A DNA stretch of 38,047 bases from Pseudanabaena sp. M53BS1SP1A06MG (GTDB lineage Bacteria > Cyanobacteriota > Cyanobacteriia > Pseudanabaenales > Pseudanabaenaceae): contig JADBWH010000135.1 in assembly GCA_020404105.1 (NCBI GenBank), positions 1 to 38,047 of the forward strand. Direction: 5' to 3'. The notes below the pieces were generated by a model. That model searched no databases and was not told where the DNA came from. It saw only the letters and a program-made list of their open reading frames with translations. This document shows, piece after piece, positions 8,438 to 16,173 of the stretch (positions within the stretch are counted from its first letter, which is position 1; the number at the start of each line of letters is the position of its first letter). The position numbers and the translations under genes were made by a program.

Positions 8438-8776
8438 ATGTCTGACAATTGGATTGAAAGTCTCAAATACAATGAAAATGGATTGATTCCCGCGATCGCT
8501 CAAGATTACCAAGATGGTGCGATTTTGATGATGGCATGGATGAATCGGCAAGCACTGGAACTAACTATAAATACAGGTGAAGTGCATTATTGGAGCCGAT
8601 CGCGTCAGGAGTTATGGCATAAAGGAGCAACTTCGGGGCATATTCAAAAGCTGAAAAAACTTTACTACGACTGCGATCGCGATGTGATTCTTGTCAAAAT
8701 CGAGCAGGTTGGCGATATTGCCTGTCATACAGGTGCAAGAAGTTGTTTCTTTACTGAAGTTCCACTTTCAATTTAA
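8438..8776 (+). CDS. hisI: Phosphoribosyl-AMP cyclohydrolase HisI (HisI domain only)
   Basis: Third step of histidine synthesis, opening the ring of phosphoribosyl-AMP. Seen: DGAILMMAWMNRQAL, YWSRSRQELWHKGATSGH, the Mg-binding Asp78/Asp80/Asp82 with Cys79 in DCDRDVIL, and the Zn-ligand cysteines 96 and 103 (HTGARSCFF). At 112 residues it contains only the cyclohydrolase domain. Several cyanobacteria carry a fused HisIE (~215-230 aa); here TAA follows directly and no HisE-like frame is visible downstream. Only gene on its strand in this part; inverted repeats follow. Confidence 0.93.
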   Translation: MSDNWIESLKYNENGLIPAIAQDYQDGAILMMAWMNRQALELTINTGEVHYWSRSRQELWHKGATSGHIQKLKKLYYDCDRDVILVKIEQVGDIACHTGARSCFFTEVPLSI

Positions 8777-8781
8777 TGCAA

Positions 8782-8829
8782 GAAGTAGAGTAGGTTGATC
8801 TACTTCCAGTATAGACAATGCATGCATTG
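8782..8829 (+). terminator. Inverted repeats after hisI
   Basis: GAAGTAGA at 8782-8789 pairs with 8799-8806, followed by a self-complementary 14-mer at 8816-8829 (CAATGCATGCATTG). The position, just after the hisI stop, suggests termination, but there is no T-run. Confidence 0.3.
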
Positions 8830-8900
8830 CCCATACTAGAAGTTAGGGTCTCAAGTCTGTTGGTGTAAGTCCTAATTTAACGAGATGTAATTTTTACTGG

Positions 8901-9004
8901 TAAGTAGCTAGACATAAGTAAACTAAAAACCGAGAGTTTTGTTCCGCCCGCGTAGCGGGCGGAACAAAACTCTGGTTTGGGTTTTAATTAAGTTGAGCTA
9001 CTTA
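8901..9004. repeat. Family A palindromic repeat, copy A1
   Basis: 104-bp element with ends TAAGTAGCT (8901) and AGCTACTTA (8996-9004) and a central long stem, GTTCCGCCCGC-GTA-GCGGGCGGAAC, extended outward by AGTTTTG/CAAAACT. Near-identical copies are at 23716-23819 and 32494-32598, and a copy with the same ends but another core at 27877-27980. The outermost TA on each side may be the target duplication of a TA-inserting (IS630/Tc1-like) MITE. It overlaps the last codons of the RND pump. Confidence 0.85.
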
Positions 9005-12000
9005 CTAGCTTTTTTACCTTTGTCCAGCTAAATTCATGCAAGAGGACATAGGAGCAAGGAATTAGGAATAGAGTGAGGATAGTTGCAAGGGCTAAACCAG
9101 AGAAGGCAACTATTCCAAGTGGTTGCAAGAACTCACCACCTTCACCGCCGCCTAGGGCAAGAGGAAAAGCGCCAACTACAGTTGTAATTGTGGTCATTAG
9201 GATTGGGCGTAAACGTATCGGTGCAGCTTGCAATATTGCTTGAATGCGGCTACATTTCTGCTCCTCACGCAATTGGTTAGCGAACTCGACCATGACGATC
9301 GCATTGTTAACTACAATCCCCACCAGCAAGATCACTCCGATCACCACCATTACATTGATCGAGCTATTGGTGACATACAGACCGACGATGCCACCAGCGA
9401 GAGCAAGGGGAATTGTCAGCATAATCACCAAGGGATCGATCAGCGAGTTATACTGAACTGCCATCACCACAAATACTAAGAAAGAAGCAAGTAAACCTAG
9501 TACACCAAAGGCTTTGGAGAGATTATCATTCGCTTGTTTAGCGGTACTAGGTAAAACCACGACCCCATCAGGCAGATTGATCGATGCAATCACATCTTCA
9601 GTCTGTTTGAGTGCATCACTGAGACTTGTGCCACGCTCCAAACTACCAAGAATCAAAAAAACCTGACGCTGATTAATGCGTTGAATTTCTCCGGGAGCCC
9701 GACCTTCGCGGATATTAGAGACATCCGCAAGACGTACAGGACGATTATTGCTTACAAATAGCGGAACTTGCTGTATTTGCGAAGCATTTTTGCGTGATTT
9801 GGGATCGAGTTGGACGCGCACATTGACTAGGCGATCGCCTCTTTGTAGTTGGGTCGGCACAGAACCTGTAATTGCAGTTTGCAGAGTAGAGCCGACGGAT
9901 TGCGTAGTTAGTCTTAAGGCTTGTAAACGTTCCCAATCGGGGAAAATTTGGACTTCAGGCTGACGGGCATCGGTATCAGGACGAAAGTTTGCGCCTTTCA
10001 CATTTTTTTCTAAAGCGCTGAGAATTTCTGCACCTGCCTGAGCTAAAGTTTCAGGATTAGATCCCTGCAAAATTACGTCAATATCCGTGCGTGGTATAGG
10101 GGAATTATTGACGATAATGCCACGTACTTGTCCAGGGTTAACTCTGATTCTCACACCTGCCAAATTTAACTTACTGATTTCCCGATTGACACGACTGATA
10201 AAGCCAGCAAGATCAGCATTTGCTTTGAGGGTAATGGTGCTGCCACTGCGTAAAGGGTTGGCATTGACATTATTACCAAAGAAATTACCACCGATAGTTG
10301 TAAAGGCGTAGGCAGTTTCAGGCTGATTAACAAGAATATTATCCACTATTTCCATGACTTTGCGATTGGTCGCAAGGGTTGTGCCTGCGGGGAATTGAGC
10401 ATTTAAGCTGACATCGCCCGTTTTTACCTGAGGAATAATCTCTTGGGGCAGTTGTCTACCCATCAAGAAGCCACCACCACCAAGGATTGCAAATACAGCA
10501 ATTACTACCCACAGTCGATAATGGACAACTCTAGAGAGAAATCCTGCATAGCCTAATGTGGCGGCAGCAAATCTTTGCTGAAATCCACGCATAAACCAAG
10601 TTTCGCCCAATCGACTTGACCAAGGAATCCCCAACAATCGCGAGGCAATCATTGGCACGACAGTAATGGCGATCACGATTGCGGCAATATTCCCAAAACT
10701 AATTGTGAGAATCAATTGATTGAATAGCAGTGAGAGAAATCCACCGAGTAATAAAAATGGGAAAATAACAACAAGGTTGGTACTTGTAGATGCAACTAGT
10801 GCTGATTCAATTTCAGAACTACTAATTTGGGCTTGGGCGATAATATCTTGCAATCCATGATTTTTGCGATTGCGCTCCAGCCCATTGATGATGTTGTCCA
10901 ACATGACGATGGAGCAGTCTACGACACCTCCCACACCCAGTGCTAAACCACCTAAACTAAATAAATTCATCGAAAAGCCAAAAATACCCATCGCAATAAT
11001 GGATGCAAGGGTAGCAAGGGGAATGGCAAGGGTAATGATCAAGGTTTGACGAATCGAACCGAGAAATAGCAATACGGCAGTCCCTGCTAAAATTGCTCCG
11101 AGGATTCCCGATGAGGTAACATTAGCAACGGAAGCCCGAATTAATTTGGATTCATCTAAAGTTGCGGTAATGATGGCATCACTGGGAATTGCGCCACTTA
11201 CTTGAAGCGCGGCAATCTTTTCTGTGACGCGATCAACAACCTCAATCGTATTCGCATCTGGTTGTTTAGTCACTAGCAATCTCACAGCTGCTTGACCATT
11301 TAGAGATGTAAATATCCGTTGTTCCTCTTTCCCATCCACTATTTCGGCAAAGTCTCGTAAATAGACCTGTCGTTGGATTGTGGCACTGCCACTAGGCACT
11401 GTAAAAGATAGACTTTCTAGTTCCTTAGCATTACGAAATCTACCGATCGCACGGGTAAGTGGTTCAACTGTACCATTTCGCAAGCGTCCACCTGAAATAT
11501 CGACATTGCGATCACGCAAAGCCTTTAAGACATCATCAATACTCACTCCGACAGCCTGTAGTCGCTTGAGATCGAGATTTACCTGTATCTCTTCTTTAAC
11601 ACCACCAACTACGTCGATTCCTGCAACCCCAGGCACAATCGCTAATTCCCGCCCTAACTCCTCATCAGCAAATAGACGCAACTCCGTGAGCGATAGGGAA
11701 GGTGATGTGAGCGCAAATTCATAGATGGGAAACTGGGATGGATCAAATTTAAAAATCCTTGCATCTTCGATATTGTCAGGTAATTGACTACGACCTCGGT
11801 TAAAGCTTGCCACAGTATTGTTAAGCGCCTGTTCGACATTGCTTCCCGCATCAAAAAATAAGTCTACTCGTACTTGCCCTTCACGGGTACGCGAAAAAAG
11901 CTGATTCACACCTTCGGTCAATGCTAAAGCTTCTTCGAGTGGTTTGGTGACTTCCGTAATCGCAACTTCTGGACTAATTCCAGGAATATTAATCTGCACA

Positions 12001-12176
12001 CCAATGCGAGGATACACGATGGATGGTAGCAAATCTACCTGCAATCGGCTGATATAGAATGCACCCATCACGAAAATTGCTAAGGTCAGCATCAATGTGC
12101 CAATGTGACGACGAATGGCGATCGCACTAATACTAAATCCTGCTGGCTTGGGATTAGATGATTTCTGTTCGCTCAT
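8988..12176 (-). CDS. RND efflux pump, inner-membrane subunit (AcrB/HAE1-like)
   Basis: Proton-driven resistance-nodulation-division transporter, 1062 residues, the usual length. Seen: an N-terminal membrane helix followed by LQVDLLPSIVYPRIGVQ, a first periplasmic loop, a helix block with GGLALGVGGVVDCSIVMLDN (residues ~412-431), a second periplasmic loop, and a C-terminal block with LLVGIVVNNAIVMVEFANQ. In AcrB the fourth helix has Asp407-Asp408 and the tenth Lys940; here the pair reads Asp-Cys and the Lys position is Asn, as in some other RND subgroups. The last codons and the stop come from repeat A1. The adaptor gene lies 61 bp upstream; no outer-membrane factor is in the window. Substrate unknown. 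Confidence 0.93.
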   Translation of the reverse strand: MSEQKSSNPKPAGFSISAIAIRRHIGTLMLTLAIFVMGAFYISRLQVDLLPSIVYPRIGVQINIPGISPEVAITEVTKPLEEALALTEGVNQLFSRTREGQVRVDLFFDAGSNVEQALNNTVASFNRGRSQLPDNIEDARIFKFDPSQFPIYEFALTSPSLSLTELRLFADEELGRELAIVPGVAGIDVVGGVKEEIQVNLDLKRLQAVGVSIDDVLKALRDRNVDISGGRLRNGTVEPLTRAIGRFRNAKELESLSFTVPSGSATIQRQVYLRDFAEIVDGKEEQRIFTSLNGQAAVRLLVTKQPDANTIEVVDRVTEKIAALQVSGAIPSDAIITATLDESKLIRASVANVTSSGILGAILAGTAVLLFLGSIRQTLIITLAIPLATLASIIAMGIFGFSMNLFSLGGLALGVGGVVDCSIVMLDNIINGLERNRKNHGLQDIIAQAQISSSEIESALVASTSTNLVVIFPFLLLGGFLSLLFNQLILTISFGNIAAIVIAITVVPMIASRLLGIPWSSRLGETWFMRGFQQRFAAATLGYAGFLSRVVHYRLWVVIAVFAILGGGGFLMGRQLPQEIIPQVKTGDVSLNAQFPAGTTLATNRKVMEIVDNILVNQPETAYAFTTIGGNFFGNNVNANPLRSGSTITLKANADLAGFISRVNREISKLNLAGVRIRVNPGQVRGIIVNNSPIPRTDIDVILQGSNPETLAQAGAEILSALEKNVKGANFRPDTDARQPEVQIFPDWERLQALRLTTQSVGSTLQTAITGSVPTQLQRGDRLVNVRVQLDPKSRKNASQIQQVPLFVSNNRPVRLADVSNIREGRAPGEIQRINQRQVFLILGSLERGTSLSDALKQTEDVIASINLPDGVVVLPSTAKQANDNLSKAFGVLGLLASFLVFVVMAVQYNSLIDPLVIMLTIPLALAGGIVGLYVTNSSINVMVVIGVILLVGIVVNNAIVMVEFANQLREEQKCSRIQAILQAAPIRLRPILMTTITTVVGAFPLALGGGEGGEFLQPLGIVAFSGLALATILTLFLIPCSYVLLHEFSWTKVKKLVSSST

Positions 12177-12237
12177 AGTTCCTTCTTAAATAATTAAAAA
12201 AGTAATAATGTAAAGTACTGTTTGCCTGCATCATTAC

Positions 12238-13557
12238 TTATCGGGATAACACACTCAGCTTGACAGAATCGCCATCCTGAAGCTTGCCGCCGCTTCTAAC
12301 GACAATGCGATCACCTTCTTTTAAACCAGAGGGAATAACAACTTTACCGTCACGGCGAACACCAAGTGTAACTTTACGCGCCATCACTTTCGGCTCTTTT
12401 GGATCTCCTGTAATCACAAAAACTGTGCCAGTTTTGATCTTGCTTTTGTCATTAGAGTTAGGACTAAACTTGTTATCATTTTTTGATTGGGTTTTTGCAT
12501 CTTTAGGTGCTTGAGTCGTTCGTCCTGCTACTTCTAAAGCTGTTTCTGCGATCGCTATTTGGCGTTCCTGTTTGCTTGAAAACTGCACTCTTGCTAATTG
12601 ACCACTCCCCAGCTTATTGGCGCGATTGGGAACTACTACTTCCACAGGAATCAATCTCCCCACTGGATCGGCTACAGGTGAAATGCGTCTTACAGTTCCC
12701 ATAAACTTTTGATCGGGGAAAGTATCGAAACGCACATCAACGGATTGATTTATGCGAACCTTACCAATTTCTAATTCCGAAATTAATACAATCACTTTAA
12801 CTTGGCTAAAATCGCCTAGCTTGACAACTTCATTTCCTGCAAATAGTAGATTGCCAATTTCACTCACGCGCTCTAGGACAACACCGTTGATTGGAGAAGT
12901 AATGGTTGTGTAAGATTGACGCTCTTGCTCTCTGAGCTTGATTGCTTCTTGAGCTAAAACTCTTTGGGAACTGGCACTTACAGTTTGCTGTTGGAGACTA
13001 ACTTGCTGTTCAGCCGATCGCAATAATTGTTCTGCAACTTTGGCTTCCGTAATAGCATTCTCGGCGGTTTGAGGAGAAACTGCTCCTTCTTTAGCCAATT
13101 GGGTGAAGCGCTTAGCATTCGCCTGTGCTTGCTGATACTGTACTCTTACTCTTTCCACTTGGGCGCGAGCATTGCCTACAGCGGCGGTTGCTTGTGATAC
13201 TTCCGATTCCCTTGCTGCAACTTCTGCTTCAGCCTGCAACACAGTTGCGGATAGAACTGCATCATCTAATTGGGCGATTTGCTGTCCAGTTGCCACGCGA
13301 TCGCCAACATCCACATTTAAATCTAGTAACCGTCCTTCCAACCGCGATCGCACTGACACCTCCCTAATAGGTGCAGTTGTACCTACATATTCATTTTCTT
13401 CTTCCAGTAGATCTAAGCTTGCGATCGCCACATCCACCGCTACAGCAGTTTTTTGGTTTTGTAATTGAGCTTGGGATGCATCCTTATTGTTCTGTGTGCA
13501 ACCCGCGGTTATACCTGACAAGCTAGCGATCACGGCAAATATCCAAAAAGCTTTCAT
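12238..13557 (-). CDS. RND periplasmic adaptor (membrane fusion lipoprotein)
   Basis: HlyD/AcrA-type adaptor linking the pump to an outer-membrane channel. A signal sequence ends in a lipobox-like ITAGC with Cys20, so a lipid-anchored periplasmic protein is expected. A lipoyl half-motif (SRLEGRLLDLNVDVGDRV), a long helical hairpin (about 105-205, rich in Ala/Gln/Glu), the second lipoyl half (SPINGVVLERVSEIGNLL), a beta-barrel domain and a membrane-proximal domain (VIPSGLKEGDRIVVRSGG) follow. A polar insert near 345-370 (KDAKTQSKNDNKFSPNSN) is unusual. First gene of a two-gene operon with the RND pump 61 bp downstream. Confidence 0.92.
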   Translation of the reverse strand: MKAFWIFAVIASLSGITAGCTQNNKDASQAQLQNQKTAVAVDVAIASLDLLEEENEYVGTTAPIREVSVRSRLEGRLLDLNVDVGDRVATGQQIAQLDDAVLSATVLQAEAEVAARESEVSQATAAVGNARAQVERVRVQYQQAQANAKRFTQLAKEGAVSPQTAENAITEAKVAEQLLRSAEQQVSLQQQTVSASSQRVLAQEAIKLREQERQSYTTITSPINGVVLERVSEIGNLLFAGNEVVKLGDFSQVKVIVLISELEIGKVRINQSVDVRFDTFPDQKFMGTVRRISPVADPVGRLIPVEVVVPNRANKLGSGQLARVQFSSKQERQIAIAETALEVAGRTTQAPKDAKTQSKNDNKFSPNSNDKSKIKTGTVFVITGDPKEPKVMARKVTLGVRRDGKVVIPSGLKEGDRIVVRSGGKLQDGDSVKLSVLSR

Positions 13558-13707
13558 AGACTGAAGATAGCAATTGTTTCTTAAAGATATTCTAAGTGAT
13601 ACTACTTATTTTTGGTTGAGGCTTCCAAGATAGGTCTTTTAGTTCACAAATACCTGTCGTCACCAATACATTTGCCAAACATTTACCAAACAACTGTCAA
13701 TAGCGCC

Positions 13708-13756
13708 AGATATGTAAGGATGGGCGGCGCAAAGCGTCGCCCATCCTTACATATCT
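13708..13756. terminator. Long hairpin between the tail-chaperone gene and the efflux genes
   Basis: 23-bp arms (13708-13730 and 13734-13756, one G-T pair) around an AAA loop, tip GGCGC-AAA-GCGTC. It starts 15 bp beyond the stop of the minus-strand gene ending at 13772, so it probably ends the injection-system transcript. It could equally be one more member of the palindromic repeats in this window. Confidence 0.6.
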
Positions 13757-13771
13757 AGAAATACCCAGTTT

Positions 13772-14116
13772 TTATTGGTTCTGCTCAGAGATCTCAGACT
13801 CCTCAACAAAATTAGTCCATTCTGTATCTTCTAATCCATTAATTTGACGGTAGAACTTCTGTAAATAGCTCAAATCACTAGAAAATAAATTTTCAATTAC
13901 TGTTGTTGTAATTTCTTCTAATCCCCCTAATTTCGTAATTACTCTTGCCAGAATAATCACAGTAGCATAAGCAGGATTACTCCTCACACGCGGATCACGC
14001 ATTGGAGTAATTTCATCGATCGCTCTCGATAGACGCATCTCACCCTTTCGATGCAAATTGCCATCACTATCGACATAACCCTTAGGAAGAGTAAATTCAA
14101 ACTCGGTTTGAATCAT
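13772..14116 (-). CDS. Phage-tail assembly chaperone-like protein (TAC), 114 aa
   Basis: The sequence FTLPKGYVDSDGNLHRKGEM, then RDPRVRSNPAYATVIILARV and an LFSSDLSYLQKFYRQIN segment, fits the small tail-assembly proteins of myophages and contractile injection systems (Mu gp41/gpE-type, Phage_TAC family as I recall it). In phages such proteins bind the tape measure or tube subunits during assembly; in injection-system loci the role is less defined. It begins 6 bp after the stop of the tube-like gene upstream, so the two are an operon. The C-terminus is acidic and Gln-rich, probably disordered. Confidence 0.72.
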   Translation of the reverse strand: MIQTEFEFTLPKGYVDSDGNLHRKGEMRLSRAIDEITPMRDPRVRSNPAYATVIILARVITKLGGLEEITTTVIENLFSSDLSYLQKFYRQINGLEDTEWTNFVEESEISEQNQ

Positions 14117-14122
14117 TGATTT

Positions 14123-14629
14123 TTAGCTAATCCTTAAAAAGTCGTTTACGCTTAACTCTACTTCAGCTACAGCAAACTCACCACTATCGGCTTTAAAGTC
14201 AGAGATTTTATAACGTACTGGCCAAGCCCCATTAAATCGAAATCTCGCTCTCTCAGTTGCCGATTGATGATCGTAAACAGTGATATCACCATCCCGAAGT
14301 TGTTGCGACCATTTTCCATCCTCAACTGACTTCAGCCAATTCCACATGGACATGGAAATGGTTAGTCCCTGCTTAAGGATAATATTATCGCTCTTAACAT
14401 TACCAGGAAGTTTCGTGCGAATAACGCGACCCTTACTTGTGCCATTCTTTCCCCATACCTGAGGGGTAACTTCGACAATTTCGATCACTTCTTGGCTACG
14501 GGATAACCCACTACATTCCATAAAGTAGCCATCAATTTTTTCGAGACTACCCTGTAAAGTAATTTCCACATAAAATCGTGAACTAGATAAAAATTCGACC
14601 TGTTGATCTGGAGCGCTAGTATCTACCAT
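14123..14629 (-). CDS. Contractile injection system tube protein, gp19 fold (tube initiator-like)
   Basis: Phage T4 gp19-type tail tube fold. Seen: FYVEITLQGSLEKIDGYFMECSGLS-type opening (in parts), EVTPQVWGKNG, LKQGLTISMSMWNWL, a YDHQSATERARFRF strand and AWPVRYKISDFKADSGEFAV near the end, the canonical order of Afp1/Afp5-like tube subunits. It resembles the canonical form more than the two neighbouring 157-aa proteins do, so it may be the Cis5-like initiator next to the baseplate. That is inference. I chose ATG 14629 because GGTGA lies upstream; ATG 14641 is also possible. The frame stays open to 14734, but that stretch lies in a MITE and is not family-like. About 169 residues. Confidence 0.82.
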   Translation of the reverse strand: MVDTSAPDQQVEFLSSSRFYVEITLQGSLEKIDGYFMECSGLSRSQEVIEIVEVTPQVWGKNGTSKGRVIRTKLPGNVKSDNIILKQGLTISMSMWNWLKSVEDGKWSQQLRDGDITVYDHQSATERARFRFNGAWPVRYKISDFKADSGEFAVAEVELSVNDFLRIS

Positions 14630-14654
14630 GAAATTCACCATTAAATATAATAGA

Positions 14655-14747
14655 TAGGACTTACGCAAACCGAACGAATTTATTAGGCTTGAGGTAGATG
14701 TGGTGCGGGCTACGTCCGCACCACGTCTACCCAATGCGTAAGTCCTA
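14655..14747. mobile_element. MITE (family B) with 11-bp TIRs and TA target duplication
   Basis: GGACTTACGCA (14657-14667) and TGCGTAAGTCC (14735-14745) are perfect terminal inverted repeats, each flanked by TA (14655-14656, 14746-14747), the hallmark of IS630/Tc1-type non-autonomous elements. Inside is a second 15-bp palindrome (GTAGAYGTGGTGCGG type, 14692-14727) whose tip reads GTA on the minus strand. It sits 14 bp before the earlier possible start of the tube gene, within its 5' region. Confidence 0.85.
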
Positions 14748-14771
14748 TTTAAGCTTTGAGTTCAGAAATAT

Positions 14772-14850
14772 GGTAGTGCTGCAAGGTAATTTTTTAGTAA
14801 TTGTGTTGCGGGCACGAAGCGCCCGCAACACAATTACATTGTCTGACTAT
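14772..14850. repeat. Family C palindromic repeat, copy C1
   Basis: Flank GGTAGTGCTGCAA and a T-run lead into a 17-bp perfect stem (14797-14813 with 14821-14837, GTAATTGTGTTGCGGGC type). The loop region is ACGAAGC, giving an inner C-G pair over GAA. Related copies at 20281-20345, 25146-25230 and, reversed, 35440-35510. It lies in the spacer between two tube genes, where it could attenuate or stabilise the mRNA. Confidence 0.8.
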
Positions 14851-14891
14851 CAAAAATATTTCTGGGTTTAAAGTAAGCGCAAAGCGCTGAA

Positions 14892-15365
14892 TTATTTGGT
14901 GCGATGTAAAGCTTCATACACAAATTCAATTGTTTCCGTAGCTAAACCTTCTGCACCTGCCTCTAGTTTAATGGATTTGTAACTGGCTGGCATGACTCCT
15001 TTCAGTTCCCAAACTGCTGCAGCTTCACCACCTTGATTGTAAAGAGTAATTGTGGCTGTATCCCTTTCCCCTTTGGTTCCTGTACCACCACCACCAAGAG
15101 GCTCGGTATGGGAGGCACTGTACCATCTGATGAGGCGATCGTCCCCTACTGTACAGACAAATTCGACAGTAACTTTGCTATTAGTTACACCTGTTACGGT
15201 TGCTTGAATCACTGATTTAGCCCCTTTGGTGACTCCATAGGACTTAGAATCGCCAGCCGTTTGCAAAGTAGAACTGATACCACTCACGCTTTTGATCACT
15301 AAGTCGGGGTACTTACCCAGCTCAAAACTGTACTTAGAGCAAGCTAAAACTTCACCTTTTGCCAT
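14892..15365 (-). CDS. Contractile injection system tube protein, gp19 fold (paralog 1)
   Basis: 157 residues of predicted all-beta tube subunit. LVIKSVSGISSTLQTAGDSK near the N-terminus and SYKSIKLEAGAEGLATETIE near the end line up with the upstream 157-aa gene (LIKSVSEVTFTGQTAGHEK and SYKVSDLNSESKDLAVETYE), so the two are tandem paralogs. A glycine-rich loop (LGGGGTGTKGERD) near residue 93 is specific to this copy. Such subunits stack as hexameric rings forming the inner tube. It is 68 bp downstream of its paralog and followed by the C1 and MITE repeats. Confidence 0.8.
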   Translation of the reverse strand: MAKGEVLACSKYSFELGKYPDLVIKSVSGISSTLQTAGDSKSYGVTKGAKSVIQATVTGVTNSKVTVEFVCTVGDDRLIRWYSASHTEPLGGGGTGTKGERDTATITLYNQGGEAAAVWELKGVMPASYKSIKLEAGAEGLATETIEFVYEALHRTK

Positions 15366-15433
15366 AGTTTCTTGACCTCAAAATTTTATAGTCTGTGTCA
15401 TCGAGCTTAATTAATTGTCAGATGACCTTTGCT

Positions 15434-15907
15434 CTACTTGATACGGTTGATCTGCTCAGCAATAATTTCATAGGTTTCCACTGCTAAGTCCTTACTTTCA
15501 GAATTCAAATCGCTCACTTTGTAGGATTTAATCCAACATTTGATGAGATTCCAACGAATTACTTCATTGTCTTCGCTGTCATAGGCAACGATTGAGCCAT
15601 TTTTTCGATTGGAAGCCCATTTCCCTTGACCACCTTCACTCTTAGGCATGGTGTTCAACATCCAATTGTAAAAATCCATGTCTCCTTCAGTGACATAAAC
15701 TTCAATAGTAACGTTAGGGTTCTCTTCAAATCCTGATGAAGTACTTTGCCAGAGAGTCTTACCACCTTTCGTAGAAGCAAGGGGCTTTTCATGCCCTGCG
15801 GTCTGACCTGTGAAGGTTACCTCAGAAACACTTTTAATTAATTTGTCCGTCAATCCATCAAATTCTACATAGTATCGACTAGTAGGAATTGGTATTAGAT
15901 CAGCCAT
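15434..15907 (-). CDS. Contractile injection system tube protein, gp19 fold (paralog 2)
   Basis: 157 residues. IPTSRYYVEFDGLTDKLIKS opens the protein, as in gp19-like tube subunits. FYNWMLNTMPKSEGGQGKWA corresponds to the LxxWL region of canonical members, followed by a strand with YDSEDNEVIRWNLIKCW and the shared SYKVSDLNSESKDLAVETYE segment. First tube gene after the sheath, 266 bp downstream of it and beyond a terminator-like hairpin. A good ribosome-binding sequence (GGAGGAA) is visible before the ATG at 15907. Probably a main tube protein, given its strong start site; this is inference. Confidence 0.82.
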   Translation of the reverse strand: MADLIPIPTSRYYVEFDGLTDKLIKSVSEVTFTGQTAGHEKPLASTKGGKTLWQSTSSGFEENPNVTIEVYVTEGDMDFYNWMLNTMPKSEGGQGKWASNRKNGSIVAYDSEDNEVIRWNLIKCWIKSYKVSDLNSESKDLAVETYEIIAEQINRIK

Positions 15908-16138
15908 TCTTCCTCCTTGAACTTTGGGTTATTACTTGTTACTGCGCTGAATGATAGTTGAGTTATCGAGTATCCTATGCTGTAGTTGATTTGCTAATAA
16001 GATATTTGACGATTACCAAATATCTTAATTAGTAATTTTAAAATCAAAAACTATGGCTGCAAGAGAATCAAAGCATAAATCTTAAGAAAGCAATAAATAT
16101 AGTCACATAACTCTCTACATAAATCGCCTTATGTGGCA

Positions 16139-16165
16139 AAAAGAGAACCATGAAGGTTCTCTTTT
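16139..16165 (-). terminator. Hairpin terminator between sheath and tube genes
   Basis: Perfect 11-bp arms AAAAGAGAACC (16139-16149) and GGTTCTCTTTT (16155-16165) with a 5-nt loop. On the minus strand the stem ends in a T-run. It starts 9 bp after the sheath stop, so a share of sheath transcripts should end here before the tube genes, unless read-through occurs. Confidence 0.7.
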
Positions 16166-16173
16166 CTGCAAAC

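Noticed and set aside
14642-14734. Longer N-terminus of the tube gene to 14734
   Set aside because: The extension is translated MITE sequence between GGACTTACGCA termini; gp19 homology begins after 14629.
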